From positions 62,001-126,000 of the forward strand of contig NZ_LNBY01000015.1 in the NCBI RefSeq assembly GCF_001542855.1: DNA of 64,000 nucleotides. Direction: 5' to 3'. Each line of letters opens with the position of its first letter. The stretch's first letter is position 1. The DNA comes from Erythrobacter sp. AP23 (GTDB lineage Bacteria; Pseudomonadota; Alphaproteobacteria; Sphingomonadales; Sphingomonadaceae). This document shows positions 20,801 to 29,034 of the stretch, piece after piece. The notes under the pieces are model-generated. The model ran no database searches, was not told the origin of the DNA, and worked only from the letters and a program-made list of their open reading frames with translations. The position numbers and the translations under genes are program-made.

Positions 20801-21283
20801 GTCGATGAACCAGCTTAGCTGTTCGATGGTCATGTCGGGCGCCTCGATAGCGTAGATACCGAGGAACCCTCCGGCAACGTCGACCTTCGTCACACGTGGC
20901 TCGAGAATTCCGTCAGGCAGGGAGCCGCGTACGGAATCGACGGCATTCTTGACTTCGGCGGTCGCGTCGTTGGGATCGACTCCGACTTCGAATTCGACAA
21001 AGGTGCGAGAGCTTCCCTCGCTTGCGGTGGAACTGATATTCTTGACACCGTTGAGCGAGCGGACCGCGCTTTCGATCCTCTGTGTGATCTGGTTTTCGAT
21101 TTCGGTCGGTGCGGCGCCGGGCTGCGAAATTACGACGTTCACCGCGGGGAATTCGATATCCGGATTGTTGACCACGTCCATGCGCGCGAAGCTGATCAGG
21201 CCCGCCAGCAGTAGCGCGACGAATGCGACCAGCGGTATGATCGGATTGCGGATCGACCACGCGGAGATGTTTCGGAAACCCAT
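17807..21283 (-). CDS. RND-type efflux permease (AcrB/HAE1-like) with enlarged central region
   Basis: The 1158-residue inner-membrane proton antiporter pairs with the adaptor encoded 11 bases upstream. The first half shows [48 protein letters not shown] (first 20 given by [20 protein letters not shown]; the Asp pair sits near 400) and RGP-type porter domains. The second half carries the Lys in [18 protein letters not shown]. The protein is about 100 residues longer than usual. Between the two halves, at about 532-640, there are extra hydrophobic stretches ([20 protein letters not shown] and [20 protein letters not shown]). Substrate is unknown. No outer-membrane factor gene lies nearby. Confidence 0.88.
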   Translation of the reverse strand: MGFRNISAWSIRNPIIPLVAFVALLLAGLISFARMDVVNNPDIEFPAVNVVISQPGAAPTEIENQITQRIESAVRSLNGVKNISSTASEGSSRTFVEFEVGVDPNDATAEVKNAVDSVRGSLPDGILEPRVTKVDVAGGFLGIYAIEAPDMTIEQLSWFIDDYVAKQLLSIDGMSEVGRFGGVDREIEVVLDLARMQAYGVTASQVNQVLRADNINTAGGMAEVGGTRQSVRVLGNTESAFELGERQIRLPTGATVKLSDIATVRDGFSERSSISEVRDREVVNFYMSRAKGASDVTVFEEAKVKIEAMQAENPNITFIPLFNTVRYTQEQYDSSMAAMIEGAILAVVVVFFFLRDWRATLISAVAIPLSAIPTFWFMDLLGFNLNSLSLLALALVAGVLVDDAIVEVENIVRHMRMGKTAYQASIDAADEIGLPVVATTMCIVAVFLPVGLMPGISGQFFKNFGLTVVVASLMSLAVARMVTPMLAAYFMKAKGEGAHGEGRWMDRYMRVLAWSLDRAKMRNRREGVPAPKHRWLYVLSLLVVVLGLLAVSGAATYFSFQLIEEAQIPAAIAGPLVSDPYSLGHALLARPLQLLQLALVVLIGLAASIGMLALFNFGTRISSERLHLSWRYLHARFFDHRIWMLGLGWFSFLLTILLFGQLPFQFQPETDDANSQIEIEMVPGTTLETTKRKTDEIADLLYEQQEVEMALERIREGNATIYITLKPDRERTSIEFQRQLAPQLAQIADARVRFQDMGGPGGSGSGRDLTIMLAGSNPDLLNETAGRLVEEMKGLDSIVAPRITADIRRPEIIIRPRTGLLAELGVSTAALSQTIRIATMGEIEQNAAKFSLSDRQIPIRVRLPVSSREDLTTLENLPVPTISGGSVPLGRIADVEFGSGPTTIQRYNQNRRVFVGADVADGVLRGDAMQEIESLPTLVDLPQGVIRDAVGQDELQQELLANFGVALPAGIFLVFAVLVLLYKRLMSPLVNMTSLALAPLGGVFLLWLVGQPSSMPVLIGVLLLLGIVSKNSILLIDFAIEAMDRGVSKIEAIMDAGHKRAQPIVMTTVAMTAGMVPVSLSGVLGSGDGAWRAPMGTVVIGGLILSTLLTLLIVPAGFSLADGFEKRAGPWLRSRLLTYRPEDKAKAAPSVEEAAPTI

Positions 21284-21294
21284 TGCCTGCGCCC

Positions 21295-22497
21295 CTAGTC
21301 CGATTCAGCCGTCTGCGGATTGACCGATTCGCCAGGATTCAAGAAGCCGCCCGCGCGCAAAACGACGCGCTCACGGCCGGTTAGCCCGCTGTTCACGACG
21401 ATACCCGCACGGGTAACTTGCCCGATCTCGATATCGCGCCGCTCTGCCTTGTTTTCGGAGTTTATGATGTAGACATAACTCCCTTTGTCATCGGACAGAA
21501 CAGATGATTCCGGCAGAATCGGCGCGACGATCGTGCCACTGGCGATGATCGTGGTGGCGAATCCGCCGGGGCGCAGCTCGGGCGCGTAGGGCAGCGCAAT
21601 CCGTGCTGTGCCTTGCCGATCCTGTTGGCTAATGACCGGCGAAATCTGCCAGACCGAACCGGTAAAACGCTTGTCTACTCCGACAGGGCGGACCTGCGCC
21701 GTGGTTCCAACCGTGAGGTTGGCAAGATCACTCTCACCGAGTTTGGCAGCAAGCTCCATTTCTCCACCACGCGCGATCCGGAACAGGGCTGGCGAGCCGG
21801 CGCTCACCGTCTGGCCAGGCTCGACGTTGCGCTCGAGCACATAGCCCGAGGCCGGCGCGACTATGTTGAGGCGCGCGTTGCGGGCGCGCAGTTCGCGCAA
21901 TTGCGCCTGTGCCACGCGAACCCGCGCCACCGCGGCATCGCGCGTCGCTGTCAAGCGGTCGACATCGGCGGTGGAGACGAAGCCGCGTTCCACCAGCTGC
22001 AGCGCACGGTCGAGATTGGCCTGCGCGAGATTGGCATCGGCCTGCGCGACCTGAATATTGGCGGCGGCGCTCTGGACCTGCTGCGACTGAACCGACTGGT
22101 CGATGCTCGCCAGCACCTGGCCCTGGCGCACCCAATCGCCAGCATCGACCGGCACCGAGACGACTCGGCCGCCCTCGCCAACGACGCCGACAGGCATCTC
22201 GCGGCGCGCGGCCAATGTACCGGTAGCGGTGATTTGGCCCTCGACCGTGGTGCGGCCGGGCGTCACGACCGTAACGGTGGGTGCCTGTGCGTTTTCGTCG
22301 CCCGCGGGAGTCGTCGTACCATTGCCCCGCATCGCGAAAAACGCCGCAATGGCCAGGCCGAGCACGATGAGCACCGCGATGATGATTATCTTGCGACGGT
22401 CGGAGCGGCGCTTTTCTTCCGCGGCTTGGTCAACGGGTTCGAAGTCGACCGAAATCGTTTCGCCCTTTTCCGCTATCACTCCGGCTTCGTAATTCAT
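21295..22497 (-). CDS. RND efflux periplasmic adaptor (membrane fusion protein)
   Basis: The 400-residue adaptor has an N-terminal membrane anchor at about 37-56 (IIIIAVLIVLGLAIAAFFAM). A lipoyl/barrel-sandwich half follows (VDAGDWVRQGQVLASIDQSV about 116-135), then an alpha-helical hairpin (about 140-200), the second lipoyl half (LNIVAPASGYVLERNVEPGQ) and beta-barrel and membrane-proximal domains. It bridges the permease encoded downstream to an outer-membrane channel. There is no lipobox, so it is anchored by its helix. The first 36 residues are an unusual charged cytoplasmic extension. No TetR-type regulator gene lies alongside. Confidence 0.88.
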   Translation of the reverse strand: MNYEAGVIAEKGETISVDFEPVDQAAEEKRRSDRRKIIIIAVLIVLGLAIAAFFAMRGNGTTTPAGDENAQAPTVTVVTPGRTTVEGQITATGTLAARREMPVGVVGEGGRVVSVPVDAGDWVRQGQVLASIDQSVQSQQVQSAAANIQVAQADANLAQANLDRALQLVERGFVSTADVDRLTATRDAAVARVRVAQAQLRELRARNARLNIVAPASGYVLERNVEPGQTVSAGSPALFRIARGGEMELAAKLGESDLANLTVGTTAQVRPVGVDKRFTGSVWQISPVISQQDRQGTARIALPYAPELRPGGFATTIIASGTIVAPILPESSVLSDDKGSYVYIINSENKAERRDIEIGQVTRAGIVVNSGLTGRERVVLRAGGFLNPGESVNPQTAESD

Positions 22498-22693
22498 TTC
22501 GTACCTGCCCCAGAAGCGCTGTCGAAGAGCAGTGTATTACATTGCTATATCACTCAGCGCAAGAATTTCGCATTCGGGCGATAGACCTCGGCCCGGGATT
22601 GGGCAATCGAGGGTTCGACCGGAGGCGTGTATGGCTGGACGAATGTCGCTCGCGCACAACAGTCGACCGCGTCGCAATCCGAGCAAAAACAAA

Positions 22694-22724
22694 GGGGCGG
22701 AGCGCCTATTTGGCGCTCCGCCCC
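22694..22724 (-). terminator. Rho-independent terminator of the GlsB-type gene
   Basis: A 13-pair stem (GGGGCGGAGCGCC and its complement) with a TATTT loop lies 26 bases after the reverse-strand stop. On that strand it is followed by TTTGTTTTTG. It separates the GlsB-type gene from the efflux operon downstream. Confidence 0.85.
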
Positions 22725-22749
22725 CTGAAATGATGCGGGAGCCGGCCGC

Positions 22750-23013
22750 TCAGCGCACGCGGCCGCGCTGTACGAGATTGGCAATGCCCAGAAGCACGAT
22801 GGCGCCCAGGAGCGACATCAGCAGGCCAGGTACGCTGAACTCGGTCAGCGTCGCGCCGACGCCGATCATCGAGCCGATGAAGCCGCCGATGAACGAGCCG
22901 ACGATGCCGACGACGATGTTCCAGAAGATGCCCATCGAGGCATCGCGGTTCATCACCAGGCTGGCCAGCCAGCCGATGATACCGCCTACGATAATCGCGA
23001 TAATCCAACCCAT
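22750..23013 (-). CDS. GlsB/YeaQ/YmgE-family small membrane protein (stress-associated)
   Basis: The 87-residue protein is almost wholly hydrophobic, with three glycine-rich membrane segments: IIAIIVGGIIGWLASLVM, NIVVGIVGSFIGGFIGSMIG and GLLMSLLGAIVLLGIANLV. This is the transglycosylase-associated (GlsB/YeaQ) family, often induced by general stress; the biochemical role is unknown. AGGAGGAATT gives a strong ribosome-binding site. A candidate EcfG-type promoter lies 42-67 bases upstream and a terminator follows, so it looks like a single-gene stress unit. Confidence 0.85.
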   Translation of the reverse strand: MGWIIAIIVGGIIGWLASLVMNRDASMGIFWNIVVGIVGSFIGGFIGSMIGVGATLTEFSVPGLLMSLLGAIVLLGIANLVQRGRVR

Positions 23014-23054
23014 TGCAATTCCTCCTGCTAAGCCCGCCGCCCGTATGCTTCTTC

Positions 23055-23080
23055 AATGAGCGGAAGCGGCGGACAGTTCC
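23055..23080 (-). promoter_or_regulatory. Candidate EcfG (general stress sigma factor) promoter
   Basis: On the reverse strand GGAAC (23080-23076), a 17-base spacer and CATT (23058-23055) match the EcfG pattern GGAAC-N16/17-CGTT except for one base in the -10. It lies 42 bases before the GlsB-type start, leaving a short leader. The stress family downstream makes it more plausible. Confidence 0.5.
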
Positions 23081-23155
23081 CCGGATTTCGTGCCGGAGTG
23101 AGAGGTGGAGCGTGTGTGGGGTGAGTTGGTTCCCGCGCGATATGTCGCGGTGCGG

Positions 23156-23455
23156 TCAGTATTTGAGCTGGCGTTCGTAGAGGTCGCGATAGTGCTGGAT
23201 ACGCGTCACGCGCAGGCCCTGCATTCCCGAACGATCGACTGCACGCTGCCACGATGCGAATTCCTCGAGGCTGAGAGAATAGCGCTCGAGCACCTCGTCG
23301 ATCGTCAGCAGACCACCATTGACGGCAGCCACCACCTCCGCCTTGCGTCGCACGACCCAGCGCTTCGTGTTGGGCGAGGGCAGGTCGTCAAGGGTCAGCG
23401 GCTCCCCGAGTGGGCCGATAACCTGGGCAGGGCGGATGTCCTGGTTTTCGATCAT
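23156..23455 (-). CDS. sciP: SciP-like CtrA inhibitor (DUF1153)
   Basis: The 99-residue protein matches the DUF1153 family through IGPLGEPLTLDDLPSPNTKR (about 13-32), WVVRRKAEVVAAVNGGLLT, the helix-turn-helix-like ERYSLSLEEFASWQRAVDR and LRVTRIQHYR. In Caulobacter, SciP binds the master regulator CtrA and blocks activation of its targets in early cell-cycle stages. The upstream gene overlaps it by four bases (ATGA), so both are translated together. The family assignment is strong. The role in this organism is inferred. Confidence 0.88.
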   Translation of the reverse strand: MIENQDIRPAQVIGPLGEPLTLDDLPSPNTKRWVVRRKAEVVAAVNGGLLTIDEVLERYSLSLEEFASWQRAVDRSGMQGLRVTRIQHYRDLYERQLKY

Positions 23456-23745
23456 TCTTTCTCTCTATCGCCTTGCACCGCATCGTTTGCGGCTCGTCCA
23501 AGGCCTAGGCGCGCTGCTTTGCCATCGCTTAAAGCATCATGGTTAACAGGCGATTCACTTTCCTGGACGCCTTCGCGGCGGGCTTCTCCGAAGGCGTTGA
23601 ACCCGCCCTCGACCTTGTCCAGTTCATCGCGCAAGTCCCGAGTCGCAGCGAGCTTGGCCACTAGGTCGGTCCAGCGGAACTGGCGCAAATCCGCCGTGTC
23701 ACGCGGTTCCTGATGCTCTGCCCCTTCGATGTTTCGTTCAAACAT
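23452..23745 (-). CDS. Small hypothetical protein co-translated with SciP
   Basis: The 97-residue charged soluble protein has no signal peptide or membrane segment. It is predicted helical, with DLRQFRWTDLVAKLAATRDL (about 19-38) as the only strongly patterned part, then GGFNAFGEARREG and a disordered tail. I do not recognise a domain. Its stop overlaps the sciP start (ATGA), a tight coupling that suggests a shared cell-cycle context. The sequence WTDLVAKLAATRDLRDEL would suit a helical partner or adaptor, but that is speculation. Confidence 0.65.
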   Translation of the reverse strand: MFERNIEGAEHQEPRDTADLRQFRWTDLVAKLAATRDLRDELDKVEGGFNAFGEARREGVQESESPVNHDALSDGKAARLGLGRAANDAVQGDREKE

Positions 23746-23851
23746 AGGCGCTGTGGATAAGCGCGCATGGTAAAGGTTCCATGAAACATCGCATGTGGCG
23801 CTTACGGTAGGCTACTGGTGGCAAGCCCCCAATATGTGTATGGGGCGCTGC

Positions 23852-25006
23852 ATGCCCGAAACTGCAACCCTTTCGCCGGACCAGGCCGCCGCTCTGTTCG
23901 ACTTGCCACGACCGGCAGCCGAATGCCGCATCGTCGTCGCGATGTCGGGCGGCGTCGACAGTTCGGTCGTTGCCGCGCTGGCGGCGCGCACCGGCGCGGA
24001 AGTCATCGGCATCACACTGCAGCTTTATGATTACGGCGCCGCCACCGGGCGCAAGGGCGCCTGCTGCGCGGGCGACGATATCCGCGATGCGCGCGCCGTC
24101 GCCGAACGGCTCGGCATCGCGCATTACGTCCACGATCACGAAAGCGCGTTTCGCGAAGAGGTGGTCGAGACCTTTGCCGACGATTACCTTGCCGGGCGCA
24201 CGCCGGTACCCTGCATCCGTTGCAACATGGGGCCCAAATTCACCGACTTGCTGGCGATGGCGCGCGAGTTGGGGGCGGACTGCCTCGCGACCGGCCACTA
24301 TGTCCGCCGGGTCATCGGTCCGGCAGGCCCCGAACTGCACCGCGCCGCCGATCCGGCACGCGATCAGTCCTATTTCCTCTATGCCACGACTGAGCAGCAG
24401 CTCGATTTCCTGCGATTCCCGCTGGGCGGAATGCCCAAAGCCGAGGTGCGCGAGATGGCCGAAAGTGCCGGCCTGCGCAATGCGGGCAAGCCCGACAGCC
24501 AGGACATCTGCTTCGTGCCCGATGGCGATTACGCCAAGATCGTCAGGAAGATGCGCCCAGAAGGCGGCCGACCAGGCGCCATCGTCCATGCCGCGACTGG
24601 CGAGACGCTGGGCGAACACAGGGGCGTGATCCATTATACGGTGGGGCAGCGGCGCGGGCTCGAGATCGGCGGCCAGCCCGAACCGCTCTATGTCGTCGGC
24701 ATCGACGCCGAAAACGCGCAGGTCCGCGTCGGCCCCAAGCGAATGCTGGCAGTTACCGCGGCGCGGATCGTCGAAACCAACCGGATCGGCCCGCTGCCCG
24801 ATGTGCCATTGACCGCCAAGGTACGCAGCCTCGCCAAGCCGGTTCCGATCATCCTGGACGGGGCACTCGGCAACGGGGCGACCACCACGATCCGCTTCGA
24901 CACGCCGGAGTTCGGGGTAGCGCCGGGGCAGGCGGCGGTCGTCTACGCAGGCGATCGGGTCGTCGGTGGGGGCTGGATCGAATCGACCAGCCAGGTCGCC
25001 GCCTAA
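23852..25006 (+). CDS. mnmA: tRNA-specific 2-thiouridylase MnmA
   Basis: The 384-residue enzyme adds sulfur to U34 of tRNA-Lys, -Glu and -Gln. It has the PP-loop [14 protein letters not shown] (about 30-43), the tRNA-binding middle with [20 protein letters not shown], and the paired catalytic cysteines in [10 protein letters not shown] (about 121) and [12 protein letters not shown] (about 219). The C-terminal barrel ends [16 protein letters not shown] used the ATG at 23852, with GGGG upstream. ATGs at 23834 and 23840 would add up to six residues. The stop codon overlaps the stop of the convergent neighbour. Confidence 0.94.
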   Translation: MPETATLSPDQAAALFDLPRPAAECRIVVAMSGGVDSSVVAALAARTGAEVIGITLQLYDYGAATGRKGACCAGDDIRDARAVAERLGIAHYVHDHESAFREEVVETFADDYLAGRTPVPCIRCNMGPKFTDLLAMARELGADCLATGHYVRRVIGPAGPELHRAADPARDQSYFLYATTEQQLDFLRFPLGGMPKAEVREMAESAGLRNAGKPDSQDICFVPDGDYAKIVRKMRPEGGRPGAIVHAATGETLGEHRGVIHYTVGQRRGLEIGGQPEPLYVVGIDAENAQVRVGPKRMLAVTAARIVETNRIGPLPDVPLTAKVRSLAKPVPIILDGALGNGATTTIRFDTPEFGVAPGQAAVVYAGDRVVGGGWIESTSQVAA

Positions 25007-25347
25007 CCCTTCCACTCCTGCAGGATGCAGCCATAGCCTTCCCGGTAGCTGGCGGTGTCGGATTCGACCAAGGGGATCGAGGCGGTCACGCTCTTCGTTG
25101 CCGCGTCCTCGCTCAGCGAGATCAGCTCCATCCCTTCGAGCTTGTCCTTGGCGCAATCTTCGAGACTGCGCCCGGCAACGAAGCGGCACGAGCAGGCAAC
25201 GCGCGCGGCATAGGCGGAACCGACCCCGCCGGTTTTGCGCAGGCCTTCGCCCCAAGCGAGCCAGGCCGCACCGAGCAGCACGACCACGAGGAGAACCGAC
25301 CACAACCAGAGGCGCGACTTGCGGGAGCGTGTTTTGGCCGTTGCCAA
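25003..25347 (-). CDS. Small single-pass membrane protein of unknown function
   Basis: The 114-residue product has a basic N-terminus (RSRKSR), one membrane helix ([20 protein letters not shown], about 14-33) and an outer domain with several cysteines ([24 protein letters not shown]). I do not recognise a family. I chose the TTG at 25347, which has GAAGGA at 7-nt spacing. The more obvious ATG at 25380 shares bases with the start of the divergent hydrolase gene and adds an unlikely leader. It lies divergent to a lipoprotein serine hydrolase. Confidence 0.6.
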   Translation of the reverse strand: MATAKTRSRKSRLWLWSVLLVVVLLGAAWLAWGEGLRKTGGVGSAYAARVACSCRFVAGRSLEDCAKDKLEGMELISLSEDAATKSVTASIPLVESDTASYREGYGCILQEWKG

Positions 25348-25378
25348 GCGGGATTCCTTCGTGCGAGTGACGCGGGCC

Positions 25379-26509
25379 ATGACCACGCGGACCGCCCCCC
25401 TTATCGCGCTTGCCCTCGCCACCTCAAGCCTTGCGTCCTGCGGCTCCCCCGGCCCGGTCGAGGAACCGCCCGTCAGCGAAGAGGCGCTGGCTGCGGTAAC
25501 AGCCGATCCCGGAGCGCCGACCAGGCCGCTGGCGCGCGCGGCCGACGACCTGTTCGCACTCGACGGCCTCGGCGAAACGCGCGCGCTGGTCGTCTATCAC
25601 GGCGGCAAGCTGGCGGTGGAGCGCTATGCGCCGGGTTATGACGAAGACACGCGTTTCGTCAGCTGGTCGATGGCGAAGACCCTTACCGCGGTGATGATCG
25701 GCATGCTGGTTGCCGATGGCCAATTGCGGCTCGATGCCCCGGCGCCGGTCCCGCGCTGGCAGCGCACCGGCGATCCGCGCGCGGAGATCACGCTGCGCCA
25801 TCTGCTTCAGATGCGTGCCGGGCTCGAGCATACTGAAGCAGGCGAACCGCCCTACGAGAGTTCCGAAGTGCGCATGCTGTTTCTCGACGGGCGCGACGAT
25901 ATGGCCGATTATGCCACCGCCCAACCGCTCGAGGCCGAACCGGGCGAAAAGTTCGAATATTCGTCGAACACCACTGTCATCCTCGCCGACATTGCCGCGC
26001 GCGCGCTGACCGAAAGCAGGGACCCCGACGTGCGGCGCAAGGCGGTGGCCGATTATCTCGATGCGCGGCTGTTCGCTCCGCTCGGCATGACCAGCGTGGT
26101 GCCCGAGTTCGACCGCTCGGGCACGCTCATCGGTGGCAGTCTGATTCACGCCACCGCGCGCGACTGGGCAAAGCTGGGGGAACTGCTGCGCAACAAGGGC
26201 TCCTATCGCGGCGAGCAGCTGGTCCCGCGCCAGTGGGTCGAGGCAATGGTCGAACCGAGCCCGAAAAGTCCGCATTACGGCTTGCAGACCTGGCTCAATC
26301 GTCCGCTACCGGAGGGCGAGGAACACCCGTTGATTCCGGATCGCGCACCGCACAGCGCCTTCTCGCTGGCCGGCCACATGGGGCAATATGTATTCGTCTC
26401 CCCGTCCCAGAAGCTGACCGTCGTGCGGCTCGGCCATTCGAACCGGGAAGAGCGGATCGCGATGCTGCAGCAGCTCGCCGATGTGATCGAACTCTATCCG
26501 GAAACCTAG
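25379..26509 (+). CDS. Beta-lactamase-fold serine hydrolase lipoprotein
   Basis: The 376-residue protein has a signal peptide with lipobox ending at Cys21 (SSLASC), so it is periplasmic and lipid-anchored. The class C / penicillin-binding fold motifs are visible: the SxxK motif in VSWSMAKTLT (about 96-100), a Y-x-N-type YSSNTT (about 194), and AGHMGQYVFVSP near the C-terminus as the third element. Members are esterases, D-aminopeptidases or similar, so a drug-resistance role should not be assumed. Its stop overlaps the convergent PhzF gene by four bases. Confidence 0.8.
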   Translation: MTTRTAPLIALALATSSLASCGSPGPVEEPPVSEEALAAVTADPGAPTRPLARAADDLFALDGLGETRALVVYHGGKLAVERYAPGYDEDTRFVSWSMAKTLTAVMIGMLVADGQLRLDAPAPVPRWQRTGDPRAEITLRHLLQMRAGLEHTEAGEPPYESSEVRMLFLDGRDDMADYATAQPLEAEPGEKFEYSSNTTVILADIAARALTESRDPDVRRKAVADYLDARLFAPLGMTSVVPEFDRSGTLIGGSLIHATARDWAKLGELLRNKGSYRGEQLVPRQWVEAMVEPSPKSPHYGLQTWLNRPLPEGEEHPLIPDRAPHSAFSLAGHMGQYVFVSPSQKLTVVRLGHSNREERIAMLQQLADVIELYPET

Positions 26510-27303
26510 GGCAGGAAGAAGCTGCCCTCGACCACGGTTACGCAGGGTCCCGACAGCACCGCCTTGTCGCCTTCGCGCCTGCAGGTCGCCCGCCCGCCCC
26601 GCCGCGAGGCCTGGAAGGCGGTAAAGCTGTCGCGGCCCAGCCGCTCGGTCCAGAAATAGGTCAGCGCGGCATGCGCCGAACCGGTGAAGCTGTCCTCGTC
26701 GACGCCGCCGCCGGGCACGAAGACACGGCTCACAACGTCGGTCTCCTCACCGCGAGCGGTGCAGATGAACTGGTCGTTCCCCAACGCCCGCAATCCGCGC
26801 AAATCGGGATCCAGCGCACGCACCTCATCCTCGCTGTCGAACAGATAGACGCCGTAGCCATCGGGGCTTAGCCACACCTCTGCCGGAGTTGCCCCGAGCA
26901 GCGCCACGGCCTCGGCCCATTCGCCGGGCTCGGTGCGGATCAATGGCAAAGCGAGCGCGTAACCCGCCTCCGCGCGCGCCACTTCGAGAACGCCCGCCTT
27001 GCGCGTGCGGAAGGTCACGCGCTCGCCGCCGTCGCGTGTCAGCAACACGTGTCCGCTGGCAAGCGTCGCATGGCCGCACAGCCGAATTTCTTCGGTCGGG
27101 GTGAACCAGCGCAGCTCCCAATCGGCTTCGCCACTCGCATCGCGCACGACGAAGGCTGTCTCGGCGAAATTGTTCTCTTCGCCGATCGCCTGCAGGACCG
27201 GATCGTCGAGCCAGTGCTCGAGCGGCATGACCGCCGCCTGGTTTCCGGCAAAGGGCCGGTCTGCGAAGGCATCGACATGCCAGTAGGGCAGCTTGCCGGT
27301 CAT
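26506..27303 (-). CDS. PhzF-family isomerase/epimerase
   Basis: The 265-residue protein has the two-lobed PhzF pattern. It starts with YWHVDAFADRPFAGNQAAV and NNFAETAFVV, whose Glu is the usual catalytic acid. RLCGHATLASGHVL follows, and the second lobe shows DEDSFTGSAHAALTYFW. Family members such as PhzF and diaminopimelate-epimerase-like proteins isomerise small acids. The substrate here is unknown, and no phenazine genes are present. The start overlaps the CDF gene stop (ATGA). PhzF, CDF and pdxH form one reverse operon of overlapped genes. Confidence 0.82.
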   Translation of the reverse strand: MTGKLPYWHVDAFADRPFAGNQAAVMPLEHWLDDPVLQAIGEENNFAETAFVVRDASGEADWELRWFTPTEEIRLCGHATLASGHVLLTRDGGERVTFRTRKAGVLEVARAEAGYALALPLIRTEPGEWAEAVALLGATPAEVWLSPDGYGVYLFDSEDEVRALDPDLRGLRALGNDQFICTARGEETDVVSRVFVPGGGVDEDSFTGSAHAALTYFWTERLGRDSFTAFQASRRGGRATCRREGDKAVLSGPCVTVVEGSFFLP

Positions 27304-28235
27304 TCGTCTTTCTCCAGTTTGGCGAACTCGTTATCCTCGGCCAGCGGGTTGTCGGGTTCGTCCACATGGCCTTCCGGATCGATGTGGATCAGCAATTCCA
27401 TTCCGGGAAATTGCGCGCAAAGATCCGCTTCCACGCGTTCGATGATGTCGTGGGCCTCCTCGATCGTCATGAGCGGCGGGAGGTCGACGTGGAACTGCAC
27501 GAAGTCGCGATTGCCGCTGGTGCGGGTGCGCAGATCGTGCAGGTTCGAAAGTTCGGGGTGCTTCGACGCCGCCTCGATGAATGCGAGTCGCCTGTCCTCG
27601 GGCCATTCGCGATCCATCAGATCGTCGACCGCTTCGCTCGCGCCGCGCCAGGCACCCAGGCCCAGCCAGGCGGCAATGGCCAGACCGAAAAGCGGATCGG
27701 CTATCCCGATTCCGACGAATTGATCGAGCACCAAGGCGGCGATGACTGCGAGGTTGAGGAACAGGTCCGATTTGTAGTGCAGGTGATCGGTCTGGATTGC
27801 TAGGCTGCGCGTCCGGTTCATGACGTAACGTTGCCAGCCCAGCAGGGCGAAGGTCAGCACGATGGCGATCAGCGAGACGGCTATCCCCTCTTCCGCGGCG
27901 GCAGTTTCGCCCTGCCCGGCAAGCTGCATGATGGCACGCACCGCGATACCGAAGGCCGACAGCGCGATGAGCATCACCTGGAAGATCGCCGCCAGCGCCT
28001 CGGCCTTGCCATGGCCGAACCGATGCTCTTCATCGGCCGGCTGCGAGGCGATCCACACACCCGTCAAGGTCGCCAAGCTGGCTATGAGGTCCAGCGCCGA
28101 ATCGGCCAGGCTGCCGAGCATGGCGGTCGAACCGGTGCGCCAGCTCGCCCAGGTCTTAAGCGCGACCAGCACCACGGCCACCGAAATGGAGGCCATCGCC
28201 GCCGAGCGGGCGAGCAAGGCACGGTTGTCGCTCAC
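27300..28235 (-). CDS. Cation diffusion facilitator (zinc/iron efflux, FieF-like)
   Basis: The 311-residue inner-membrane antiporter has about six helices. The metal-site Asp pattern is in GSLADSALDLIASLATL (about 41-57) and its partner in GIGIADPLFGLAIAAW (about 173). HRFGHGKAEALAAI is the conserved cytoplasmic loop. A C-terminal ferredoxin-like metal-binding domain (SNLHDLRTRTSGNRDFVQFH) supports dimerisation. It probably exports Zn2+, Fe2+ or Mn2+. It overlaps its neighbours by four bases at both ends. The link to PhzF and PdxH is not obvious. Confidence 0.88.
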   Translation of the reverse strand: MSDNRALLARSAAMASISVAVVLVALKTWASWRTGSTAMLGSLADSALDLIASLATLTGVWIASQPADEEHRFGHGKAEALAAIFQVMLIALSAFGIAVRAIMQLAGQGETAAAEEGIAVSLIAIVLTFALLGWQRYVMNRTRSLAIQTDHLHYKSDLFLNLAVIAALVLDQFVGIGIADPLFGLAIAAWLGLGAWRGASEAVDDLMDREWPEDRRLAFIEAASKHPELSNLHDLRTRTSGNRDFVQFHVDLPPLMTIEEAHDIIERVEADLCAQFPGMELLIHIDPEGHVDEPDNPLAEDNEFAKLEKDE

Positions 28236-28840
28236 GGATAGAGCAGCGTGTTGGACCAGGCATCATCCGCGCCGTCCCGGCTGAACAGACGACGATCGTG
28301 CAGGCGATACTGCCGATCATGCCAGAATTCGATCCTGCGGGGGCTCAGGCGAAACCCCGTCCAATGCGGGGGACGCGGGATGCCGCCTTCCGGATAGCGT
28401 TCCTCTATCGCCGCGACGCGATCTAGATAGACCCGGCGATCGGCCAAAGGACGCGACTGGTCACTCGCAGCCGAGCCGATCTGCGACACGCGCGGGCGTG
28501 AATGGAAATAGGCATCGGCCTCCGCCTCGGTGACCTCTTCCAACGGGCCTTCGATGCGGATCTGGCGACGCTGGCTCTTCCAGTGGAACAGCAGTGCGGC
28601 GCGCATATTGGCCCGGATCTGCTCGCCCTTGCGGCTCTCGACATTGGTGTAGAACACGAAGCCGTCCGGGCCGTGCCCCTTGAGCAGGACCATGCGAACC
28701 GAGGGAAGACCGTCTGGCGTCGCGGTCGCCAGCGCCATGGCATTGGGATCGTTCGGCTCGCTCTCTTTCGCCTCGGCGAACCACACTTCGAACAGGGCGA
28801 AGGGGTCGCTTTGCGGGATGGCGCTTTCATCGTTCTGCAT
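28232..28840 (-). CDS. pdxH: Pyridoxamine 5'-phosphate oxidase
   Basis: The 202-residue FMN enzyme oxidises PNP or PMP to pyridoxal phosphate. Signature segments are AMALATATPDGLPSVRMVLL (about 33-52), FYTNVESRKGEQI, ALLFHWKSQRRQIRIEG for FMN binding, and the C-terminal RLSPRRIEFWHDRQYRLHDR. The ATG at 28840 has AGGAAA at 7-nt spacing; an ATG 12 codons upstream lacks such a site. It is the first gene of a reverse operon and is divergent from the DnaJ-like gene. Confidence 0.93.
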   Translation of the reverse strand: MQNDESAIPQSDPFALFEVWFAEAKESEPNDPNAMALATATPDGLPSVRMVLLKGHGPDGFVFYTNVESRKGEQIRANMRAALLFHWKSQRRQIRIEGPLEEVTEAEADAYFHSRPRVSQIGSAASDQSRPLADRRVYLDRVAAIEERYPEGGIPRPPHWTGFRLSPRRIEFWHDRQYRLHDRRLFSRDGADDAWSNTLLYP

Positions 28841-29034
28841 CGGTGGGTTTCCTACGGGATGGAACACATGGAACACGGTTCAGGAGCAAAACACGCCGAG
28901 GCTCGTTTTGGCCCGGAATCCGTTGCGAACAGAAGAGATTTCCCGTTCATGCGAAGGCCCCTATCGCCATTGCGCCCCATAGGAAACCGCTCACGCTTGC
29001 GCAGCCGCGCTGTTGTGCCTAGCTAACACGCTCG

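Noticed and set aside
22532-22553. A+T-rich near-palindrome upstream of the RND operon as a TetR-type operator
   Set aside because: Only 5 of 11 half-site positions are symmetric, and no regulator gene is adjacent. It may just be the promoter's -10 region (TGTAAT on the reverse strand).
25379-26509. Antibiotic-resistance beta-lactamase
   Set aside because: The fold and SxxK motif are shared with esterases and peptidases. There is no mobile context, and the lipoprotein form and motifs do not identify a known resistance enzyme.
26506-27303. Phenazine biosynthesis cluster
   Set aside because: Only the PhzF-family protein is present; neighbours are a metal exporter and pdxH, with no other phz genes.
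28955-28981. CCCCATAG upstream of the DnaJ-like gene as a sigma-32 -10 box
   Set aside because: No acceptable CTTGAAA-like element lies 11-16 bases upstream.
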